DNA of 64,000 nt from Culex pipiens pallens (Eukaryota; Arthropoda; Insecta; Diptera; Culicidae): the NCBI RefSeq assembly GCF_016801865.2, contig NC_068939.1:44641230-44705229 (forward strand), written 5' to 3'. A model generated the notes under the pieces. That model did not search any database. It was not told where the DNA came from and saw only the letters and a list, made by a program, of their open reading frames with translations. Made by a program: the position numbers and the translations under genes. Positions 58,601-64,000 of the stretch are shown in pieces (position 1 is the stretch's first letter; each line of letters opens with the position of its first letter).

Positions 58601-59946
58601 GGAAGAGATGAACCGGTGGGCCAAACGGTACCGAGACGCCCTCCGAAGCGTGGAAGCGCTGCGTTCCGAAGTAAACTCTTCGGAACTGGCGCCGCTCTTG
58701 AGCTTCCACATGACGGCAAGGGCCAGTGAAATCGATGCCGCCAAGTCGCACCTCAAAAAGAGCCACATGATGAAGATCAACATCATCTACATTGACGAGA
58801 ACCGCCAGTGGGAGAAGATCATGCAGCTGAGCGCGGAGATAATTCAGCAAAATTACCTGCTGCTTCGCAGCATGGGCCGGCTGGACAATGTGATGCTGGA
58901 GAAGATGGAACGGCTGGTGAAGCTGGATCACTGCCAGCGGGGAGTCAAATTCACCGACGACGACGATCAGGGTGAACTGATGAAGGAGGTCAATATCACA
59001 GACACGAGCATCGAAGAAATCACCAACCTTTCCGACTGTTACGATGGCGGCGCGGATGACATGGAAATGGATTGTGGCGTGAAGCGATTGAAGGACGACG
59101 ATGACGAAAGCGAACCAGAGCACGACTTCAAGAAGCACAAGTATGAAGCGAACATGGCCGAATTCAAGAAGCCAAAAGCTCTTCGACCGCTCAATTTCAA
59201 ACCGCAAAGCTTGAGCGTCAAGACCACAGTCACCAGAAAGACTCCGACCAAGGCCCAGAAAACGACCACCATTGCGCAGTTCAAAGTACCTAAATTGATG
59301 ATCAGTGGACCGTCAAAACCATCCAGTGGCAAGAAACAGCGACAACAGGCTGCGAACTCATCTACCTCATCGAACGATGCCAGTGACGCTTCCGACGGAC
59401 CCGACGAGAACGTCAACAGCACCTTCTGCATCGATTCAGCCCAAAGTACAGCCAACTCCTTGTTCTCAAACGTACTCGTGGAGAGCAACGTGGATCCGCA
59501 AGTTTTGAACAAAGGTAGAAGTGACCTTCTATCACTCAGAATCATATTTTTAACATTAACTTTATCATTTCCAGTACTCCGCCGAGCATCAACAAAAGGC
59601 AACGTGATTTCCAAGGTGACGCTAACGCTAAACAAAGAAAACCGGAAGTTCAGTCCGAAGCGAGTAGGCAAAAGCCCACGACCGCTGATTCGAGCCAACA
59701 GTCGATGTAAGTAAACCTTCAAAAAACGTAATTTCCAGTATTTCAATTGCCCGTTTCAACACACTCCCAGCTCACAGCACAGCGGCCAGCGTAATCAGCC
59801 GGTACCGGATGATGAAGGCGGGCGCCGTCTCCAGTTCCTCGTCGACCACGGCAAAACTCACCGCCACCACGCCGAAAAAGGGCCTCAAGAGCACGTACGA
59901 CAGCGACGGCGAGCGGAAGGCGCCGCCGCGTCTCACCAAGAAGTAG
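43630..59946 (+). CDS. Klp67A: Kinesin-8 motor (Klp67A/KIF18 type)
   Basis: Five coding exons (43630-43719, 55035-56339, 58542-59514, 59575-59706 and 59771-59946) join in frame to 891 residues, similar to KIF18A (about 900). Kinesin-8 motors walk to microtubule plus ends and shorten them, controlling spindle length and chromosome alignment. Exon 1 gives MGDSKNIRVAVRVRPFNRRE, the first motor strand. The P-loop GATGAGKT is at residues 109-116, SSRSHA (switch I) at 220-225, DLAGSE (switch II) at 250-255 and HIPYRDSNLTRILKDSLGGN at 293-312. A neck coiled coil follows from about residue 365. The start has a good AAACCATGG context. The gene hosts two other genes in its introns. The orthology call rests on overall match to kinesin-8 and not on an alignment run. 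Confidence 0.9.
43790..45490. other. Kinesin intron 1, left part: AT-rich DNA plus a GC-richer island
   Basis: From 43790 to 44270 I see only AT-rich sequence. From about 44300 to 45050 the DNA is GC-richer with CAG/CTG runs, TCGTCAGTACTCG on the minus strand near 45065, and a GTAAGAG donor-like site at about 44866. Frames of 60-134 codons exist on both strands but none shows a recognisable domain. It could hold an unrecognised or dead exon. Confidence 0.3.
45495..45722. mobile_element. MITE with TTTTTTTACTGAATTCGGTA ends
   Basis: TATTTTTTTACTGAATTCGG at the left is mirrored by CCGGATTCGGTAAAAAAATA at the right. Internally ATTCGGTAA and TTACCGAAT recur several times in both orientations. Confidence 0.6.
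45800..47360. other. Kinesin intron 1, middle: repeat fragments, no gene
   Basis: GGGACCATTCATAAACCACG at 45808 matches the terminus-like motif at 41521. TTACAATCGGTTACGTGGTG plus TCC occurs twice, at about 45949 and 47040. No supported coding frame. Confidence 0.4.
47370..47665 (+). repeat. Retroelement-like 3' fragment with (TTATGC)n end
   Basis: The segment is GC-richer than its surroundings and ends AACTTATGCTTATGCTTAAT, a short tandem tail that recalls LINE 3' ends. No duplication of the target was found. Weak call. Confidence 0.3.
47961..49748 (+). CDS. Divergent ionotropic receptor (IR family)
   Basis: An intronless frame of 595 residues with an N-terminal signal peptide (MKLFGWLLLLVGATTAHY). 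An amino-terminal region follows. A ligand-binding-like half precedes the first membrane segment at about 307-330 (FTTAAWITLLAVVATVELVS). The pore region is degenerate, the second membrane segment is at about 357-377 (EKVILLSLIIFFFLVLNAYE), and the last is at about 543-567 (PAWIALGAGLICGSFAIAVE). This is the variant ionotropic glutamate receptor layout of insect IRs, which are chemosensory channels in dendrites. Intronless structure is typical of divergent IRs. Likely glycosylation sites are NKT, NTT and NLS. The last residues and the stop codon come from an adjoining repeat. It lies in intron 1 of the kinesin, same strand. The subfamily is not assigned. Confidence 0.88.
   Translation: MKLFGWLLLLVGATTAHYINELGSYIATAIFQLALREPRIMDCVFIDMNRKQSRSVVITGLVQQPDLSHVVKYVLDREYGGDPFAFPQYPALVLIDAGNSGVVRDGDVPRNIRRIIGNFKPHTKLLVLIDVTAKKYFDFWSVQLSGLCFCKVAFLGLDEEIILRNTMKGTIWKAWNSFPSLDDLFMSNTRNMGKRPVVYSTTTPFQPSNKTLLEEFDVNVRWIEETAQYLNTTAWHYVNKRRNLSTVSHSGWNWIDDYGIDIMVNRAFYIGSFDESSTVFSTIPETLVVLVPIGRQFNVIELFLAPFTTAAWITLLAVVATVELVSLAAPTVFRNDPILLVICGLERFNLHRANRREKVILLSLIIFFFLVLNAYETKIISMMTSKPSIPTVRTFQQLLDAGMKLKIRFAYGIEPVLERVFKESLVDRTESLFEMDGINAYGAGRAVSELYLSIFYFNVKLQRTTYVILDETFGMRVAAFMTSFRNPLKEIFEHTHQVLVESGLHDLYIKQSQAKVWTIKKRYTPTELVFPEDDMLGIEDLLPAWIALGAGLICGSFAIAVEFLLVCLKKLTLLKNCIMHSFEQLKFKVLPSSLR
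50107..52480 (+). repeat. Tandem satellite array, 164-165-bp monomers with 467-bp higher-order unit
   Basis: Monomers starting TCGTTGGTTAGGTAATTGAA begin at 50273, 50438, 50602, 50767 and 50932 (period 164-165). After an insertion, starts at 51329, 51468, 51632, 51796, 51935, 52099, 52263 and 52402 give spacings of 139, 164, 164, 139, 164, 164 and 139. This is a repeated 467-bp three-monomer unit. The 139-bp monomer lacks the ACCACTTAAGTGATATTTATG section. Confidence 0.9.
51095..51318. mobile_element. 224-bp MITE inside the satellite array
   Basis: ATCCGACCC occurs at 51086-51094 and 51319-51327, a 9-bp duplication. The left end CATGGCTTTCTACCTAAGG is imperfectly mirrored by the complemented right end CAAGGCTGTATATCAAAGG, both followed by TACTCG. 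A 9-bp duplication is usual for Mutator-like or foldback elements, which is inference. Confidence 0.65.
52933..54128. mobile_element. 1.2-kb TA-target element (CCCAAGTAACCATYYAGCAC ends)
   Basis: CCCAAGTAACCATCCAGCAC followed by TAAAACAAATC is mirrored at the right end as GATTTGTTTTAGTGC before TAAATGGTTACTTGGG, with TA on both sides. AGCTG-rich subterminal motifs occur at both ends. On the minus strand near 53850 AACATGGCAAGCAAGATCAG resembles a host-like start followed by a GTAAGT donor near 53780, but the frame stops after 12 codons. It may carry a captured host fragment. Confidence 0.65.
54384..54563. repeat. 180-bp hairpin
   Basis: GAACAACTTTGTAGAACATT and GAATGCTGTTGACATTAGAG plus CGTAAAC are mirrored by GTTTACG before CTCTAGTGTCAACAGCATTC and AATGTTCTACAAAATTGTTC. 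The arms are about 65-70 bases around a short loop. It is a complete small foldback element or paired ends in kinesin intron 1. Confidence 0.65.
55035..56339 (+). CDS. Klp67A: Kinesin-8 exon 2 (most of the motor domain and neck)
   Basis: The exon starts after TTTCTCCACGCCAG and ends AATGAG before GTGAGT, giving 435 codons in phase 0. It carries the nucleotide-binding motifs and the microtubule-binding segment, then EQAAEIDRLKAKLKEVEELA coiled coil. Its codons are strongly GC-ending, in contrast to the flanking introns. Antisense frames over it are shadows. Confidence 0.93.
56420..57199 (-). CDS. mRRF1: Ribosome-recycling factor, mitochondrial
   Basis: A single-exon frame of 259 residues. Residues 1 to about 50 (MLRITNVRILSQTVRAVLAL and onward, ending near ARGYAKS) form a basic presequence. 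A Lys-rich linker follows. Residues about 87-259 match the ribosome-recycling-factor fold: a three-helix bundle with a small domain containing VTYEGKDYQLQELGQI, SGMNLNPQQDGTTLFVPVPK and TREHREGLAKNAK. The protein splits post-termination mitoribosomes together with mitochondrial EF-G2. The gene lies entirely inside kinesin intron 2 on the opposite strand, 80 bp from the end of kinesin exon 2. No canonical AATAAA is present in that gap, so its 3' end may overlap the kinesin exon antisense. The symbol follows the Drosophila style. Confidence 0.93.
   Translation of the reverse strand: MLRITNVRILSQTVRAVLALTTEASSTPRIATAGLLSAPTPVLQPARGYAKSKDKKKEKKGAGGAKVHINEDQLAEVFDVAALRTLMERNVATMKDDYIKNLSLRSATGAMETLKVTYEGKDYQLQELGQIVRKNPKTVVVNLVSFPQTIPAVLQAIQKSGMNLNPQQDGTTLFVPVPKVTREHREGLAKNAKTLFIKCRDAIKDAQNGQIKKLKKQTDISEDLNHQVQAQITAIANEYIKEAEKMMEIKQAELLGDKS
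57290..57320 (-). promoter_or_regulatory. Candidate initiator of the recycling-factor gene
   Basis: Minus-strand TTCAGTCCG (initiator TCAGTCC at 57306-57312) lies about 110 bases upstream of the start codon. No TATA box was seen. Confidence 0.35.
57887..58482. mobile_element. piggyBac-like MITE, copy 3
   Basis: It runs CCCTCCACCGCCC to TTGTAGAGGG and is bounded by TTAT on both sides (57883-57886 and 58483-58486), a one-base variant of the TTAA target. It aligns along its length with 14403-15019. It ends about 60 bp before the acceptor of kinesin exon 3. Confidence 0.75.
58542..59946 (+). CDS. Klp67A: Kinesin-8 exons 3-5 (stalk and basic tail)
   Basis: Exon 3 (58542-59514) begins DIARLEASIDRYGKQVARQK, a coiled coil, and continues into an acidic patch (DDDDQGELM, DDDDESEPEHDFKKHK) and a Ser/Thr/Lys-rich region. 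Exon 4 (59575-59706) and exon 5 (59771-59946) encode a basic tail with KFSPKRVGKSPRPLIRANSR and TPKKGLKS. Basic kinesin-8 tails bind microtubules or nuclear import factors. The 60-bp intron between exons 3 and 4 has no in-frame stop and is a multiple of three, so retention would add 20 residues. Confidence 0.88.
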
Positions 59947-60153
59947 TCCGGGCGATCTGTACACATCGGAATATTTTATACTCGTTTTATTTTTCTTTTT
60001 AAATCTTGTGAATGTAACTATATTTCTTAGGCTTGTGCGTTGCTTTACCGAGACGAACGAAACAAAACAAAAAAAGTGCGGAGGCTTTCCTGCTGTGAGG
60101 TTGAAATGTGTTGATCGTATTCATCTCTTTGCATTTGTATTCAAATGTTATTC

Positions 60154-60159
60154 AATAAA
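60154..60159 (+). terminator. Candidate polyadenylation signal of kinesin-8
   Basis: AATAAA follows the stop codon by about 210 bases in AT-rich sequence. Confidence 0.5.
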
Positions 60160-60199
60160 AGAAGTAGAAATCGGAAGCCCCTTGGAGTAGAGTACGGCC

Positions 60200-61340
60200 A
60201 GTGAAAATCAGTAAATATAATAAATGGTTTATGTAGCACAACTTAGCCATCGAGAATAGTTGCGTATCAATATTCATAAGCTTGCGATACAAATATAGAG
60301 CAATTTTATTTATAGCTGCAACCTAACATAATACAATGCTTTAAATATAAAGTTAAAAAATAAATAAGCCGTACGGCGATATCGTGTTTTATTTCATCCA
60401 TCCACCTTTTCATGAAAATAATCATATATGGACCACATAGGATGTAATAAAATGACCAAACCCGAATCCCAAATATGAGTTTGAATTTTAAATTGGTTTT
60501 TACCCATAAAATCAGTGCATTTTGGGATTTACCAAGAAACCCAAAATAAATCATTCCCTCTCTTTTGTTTTGCTGTTTCTTGATCCCGTTTGTATCAATG
60601 TTGATTTATCTAGTTGTCAGTATTCAACTGATTAATACATTTGTTTTCAATGAAAAATTCAGTTTGATAAGATAAGTTTGATAAGATAAGATAAGTGGGA
60701 CTTGTTTTAAGAGAAATGTTCGAAGAGACTAATTCTTTAAGCAATTTTGCAGTAACTCAAAACTTCTTGGAATTATTTTATTGCAATTTAAATATTTTTT
60801 TCTATGTTTTCAAAACGTAAAAAAGTTTTTCATTATTTTCGATTAGATTTTATTCTCTTAAGATTTTCGATAACTGAAAATCATGTTTTATCTAAAGTAA
60901 ATTTACACATTCTCACGAAAAAATTGAAGGGCAACATTTTGATTTTTTATTTTGAAATTACTTTAAAATATTTACAAAAACATACATTGCTAATCTCAAG
61001 TTGGAATCTTTTTTCAAATATTCAATTAATGTGACAAATGAAACAGTTTCCATCAACATTACCTCTTGTTTGATAAACAAAAAATTAAGAATATCATTTG
61101 ATTCATAAAAAATATGAAAATCAGTTTTTTTTAATGTATCCAATATTTATTTTGAAGGATTAAAAAAAAGAACAATATAGAATTTTGATGTTTTAAATAA
61201 CCTTTTCATTCTCAAATTTATTGAAATAGTGAAAAGAACCTTAAATTTAAAGAAAGTTTTAGAAGTAGAATTGAATGAATTTGATTTGAAAATTGTACAA
61301 AATATTACGAAATTATTCAAAAGTTAAAACATAATTTTCA
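60200..61340. other. AT-rich DNA downstream of kinesin-8, no gene seen
   Basis: Homopolymer-rich with a short GATAAGATAAG run near 60665-60695. No supported frame or element. Confidence 0.4.
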
Positions 61341-61344
61341 AACA

Positions 61345-62670
61345 TGTATGGCTGGAATTCCTGGCAGGCCAAGGGTGCATGATACTGATGATACTCGTCG
61401 GTTGACAACACCCAGGCGAGGAACATCCCGGAAGGAGCCCAACTACATCCGTAGTGCTGTTTGGACAAAACAGCATGGCTCTGGTTCCTTGCAAGTGTCC
61501 TATTTTCTTACCTCCACGTTGGCTTGGTTTAGTCATCATGATGACAAGGTGTAACCTAGCTGGTGGCCTGTGGAAACGACTCGTAAACCTTTGACCAGCG
61601 AGGGTCAGAGTAGAGACGGCTAGAAGAAAGGGGCGCGACAATGTGGGAAAGGGAAGTAATTTGTGATTGTAGACGGTATTGTTTTGATTCGCAGTATGTT
61701 GAGTCAACTGCTGTGGATGTACCTGAAACATCGCACAACGGGGTTTCTCTTCTCTTCATTCTCAGCTACCACCTATCTTCTGTTTATTTTGTTTCACTGA
61801 TTTGCTAACGCGGCTTCTGTTTACTATCCTCCATTTGATTTCGATTTTACTCATTTGATTCTCTTATTTCTCAACGCTTTTCCACTCTATTTTACTAATT
61901 GATGCTGCTGTAACAAACTGTCTGCTTTCCCTTAATTTGGCAGCGATGTCAATTTTGTTTATCATGTGCCTTTTCTTTATTTATCTATTTGAATAATTTC
62001 TCATCTTCCCTGTAAATTGCCCTCAATACAATCTAAGCTTGTTCGTTACCTCAATTTATTAACTATGGTTAATTTCTTTATCTACTTCATAAATTACTAT
62101 CTTTCTTTTACTATTGAATCTTTACATAGTATATTTCCTTCACTGTCCATTGTTTTAAAACTTCACCTTTTTCTTAAGCAAGTGAGGTTTGAGCCCTTAC
62201 TCAATTTATGGAATGATTAAAGGATTAACACAAATATTACTTTTGTATTTTTGGTAAACTTTTATAACATGCTTAGGACCAAAAATTGTAACAAAACACC
62301 GCAACAAATGAAATAGCAACAGATAAACAGACTCAACAATAGGGAAAATTTCAGGAGAAAACAATACACAGTAAATAACAATTAGTTTTTGAATTAAAAC
62401 TAAAAATAAAACAGTGTTTGCTTTAATGAAAGTTGATAGGCACACTATAGATGGTTAGGCGCTTATACTTACATCAAACCCTACTTAATGTACCACCCCC
62501 GGCCGAGTTAAAATGCGTAACCGGAAAAGAAGGTGTGCATGCCTGGCACGAACACTCAAAGCGTGTTCTAGCGTGTTGCTCGTACTGACTCAGAGCAAGG
62601 GTGAGATGTAGGTGTAAGGGCAGTGCGTGTTCGTCGGGAACCTAGTGCATAAGATCGGTCAAGGCCCGTT
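61345..62670 (-). repeat. Possible retroelement fragments
   Basis: GC-richer segments at about 61350-61760 and 62490-62670 stand out from AT-rich flanks, with frames broken on both strands. No termini, duplication or protein domain were found. The call is from composition and general appearance only. Confidence 0.25.
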
Positions 62671-63053
62671 CTTACACTGAAAATTGCGAATTGCGAATGT
62701 GTGGCTGGAATTCCTGACTTTTCCCGATTTTGATAGATTTTTAGCGAATTCCCGACTTTTCCGATTTCCCGGCTTGAATGGCCCTGTTTTTAGTCGAAAT
62801 ATATTTCCGTTTCGCATAAATGTGCAGAGCAGAGCGTTCCCGTACTTTTTTGCACCAAAAATCACTTTTTTCTAAGGCAAAACTTTTACAAAGAGAAAAG
62901 CAGAAGTAGCAGCAAAACCGTTCTCGTACTTTCCTGCAGGTAGTTTCTTCGCTCTGGTTAGCTTCTTATGTAAATATCGCTTTCCCTTTTCTCACTCTCT
63001 TGCAGAACTATTTTGTTCGCAATAATCTTGACTTTCAGGACTTTTTTCAATGC

Positions 63054-63149
63054 AATGAAGCACCCGCAGTCGAGCAGTTTTTGACTGTTCGCTCCATAAG
63101 AAATACATTGTAGAAAAAGCAAAAACTGCTCGAATGGAAGTGCTCCATT
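63054..63149. mobile_element. 96-bp miniature element (AATGGAGCAC family), copy 3
   Basis: It begins AATGAAGCACCCGCAGTCGA and ends CGAATGGAAGTGCTCCATT, matching copy 2 at 37454 nearly base for base. Confidence 0.7.
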
Positions 63150-63196
63150 AGTGCTTATTCAAATTTATCAGTTCTGCTCCAGAATGTTACATTTCA

Positions 63197-63701
63197 TCGC
63201 CGTCGTGCTAACTTGTCGCACGTGTATTTTGGGCCAAATTGAATTAAGAACGCCATTTTGTGCAGCTCACAATGCCTCACCTTTTGACCTTCACAGATCT
63301 CCAAAATTCGATTCCAATCCTGAGATATTCAATAAAAACCGAAAAAAACTCCGTGCATTGTTGTCGCTCTTCATATGAAAGAAGTTTCAATCTTGTCGTG
63401 CTATCTTGTCACTCCCTGAAAATTGATGTAAGTGCGACAACTGGGCAAAGGGATTTTGTTCAGAACGCGTTTGACGCACGTACAAGTTAGACTACCCTAA
63501 ACATTTGTAATTATAACTCGGGACTCCAGCAACCAACTTCAACCAAACTTCGGGACAATGCACAGAATGGTCAGCCAACAAAACGTGTTTGTTATTGTTT
63601 ACATTGCGTGCTCTAGTTTTTGTTTATTCATGGTCAAACATTAAAACGCGTTTTTCTCGGAAGGTCGAAATGGCGGGTGCGACAAGATAGCACGACGACG
63701 T
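63197..63701. mobile_element. Inverted-repeat element (CGTCGTGCTAACTTGTCGCA ends)
   Basis: CGCCGTCGTGCTAACTTGTC plus GCAC is mirrored by GTGCGACAAGATAGCACGAC plus GACG about 500 bp away. An inner partial copy, TTGTCGTGCTATCTTGTCAC, lies near 63391. No coding capacity is supported. Confidence 0.65.
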
Positions 63702-64000
63702 CCATTTGAAATTCAGAAATTTGGAGAACCTTTCAACTGCGATCAATTCATAAGCCCTTACAGGGAGGGGAGATATTTCCAAGTGTAGATTTTGCTAGGT
63801 GAGTGCTCTTTTAGGGAAAATAAATGTTGACTTTCAGGACTTTTCAGCTACGGCTGTGGCGAATTTGACAAATGGAACACAAATTTGCCAAGGTAAAGTT
63901 TATTATTGAAATGCATTAAAAATCTTCTACCATTTGAAGACGTGCCTTTGAATATATTTACAGGTACTCAAATTAAGGGTAGAAAATAATTATTATAATC

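Noticed and set aside
63151..63490. 75- and 76-codon overlapping frames
   Set aside because: They lie inside an inverted-repeat element and show no domain.

Overview
This is eukaryotic, AT-rich insect DNA. The best fit is a culicine mosquito such as Culex. The reasons are insect-type gene content (a divergent ionotropic receptor, a MADF/BESS-type protein, a kinesin-8), short GT-AG introns in GC-richer exons, insect-like initiator motifs, and a very dense load of small inverted-repeat transposons and tRNA-derived SINEs. There is no sign of a prokaryotic, CRISPR or phage system. The species call is an inference.

Layout. From 1 to about 17 kb there is no protein gene I can support. This stretch holds piggyBac-like and pogo-like miniature elements, a 2.6-kb near-perfect palindrome (3343-5959), several foldback elements, a SINE, and two GAGA-rich or GC-rich blocks (about 6.2-6.8 kb and 10.2-11.4 kb) that look like promoter or 5' UTR DNA. 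From 17.1 to 18.5 kb there is a three-exon gene for a MADF-domain nuclear protein. From 19 to 31.5 kb there are only repeats: a SINE, a hAT-like element with an 8-bp target duplication, a retroposon with a 24-bp duplication, and a 7.2-kb element bounded by a perfect 8-bp duplication and studded with a GCAGGGAAA motif. At 31.7-32.6 kb (minus strand) is an unrecognised small secreted or membrane protein. From 32.9 to 43.1 kb (minus) is the mitochondrial ribosomal protein S35 gene, whose 9.2-kb second intron is packed with nested transposons. From 43.6 to 59.9 kb (plus) is a kinesin-8 (Klp67A/KIF18 type) gene of five coding exons. Its 11.3-kb first intron contains an intronless ionotropic receptor and a satellite-bearing repeat. 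Its 2.2-kb second intron contains the mitochondrial ribosome recycling factor gene on the opposite strand. From 60 to 64 kb there is AT-rich DNA with repeat fragments and one more inverted-repeat element.

How the genes relate. mRpS35 and the kinesin are divergent, with 515 bp between start codons, so they probably share a promoter region. Two mitochondrial translation genes (mRpS35 and the recycling factor) therefore flank or sit inside a mitotic kinesin gene. The receptor lies on the same strand as its host kinesin and the recycling factor lies antisense, so both are nested genes. The most interesting material is the layered insertions, many with recognisable target-site duplications, and a transposon-like repeat carrying a satellite array with a 467-bp higher-order unit. 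All splice models were built by eye from reading frame and GT-AG sites and have no transcript support here.
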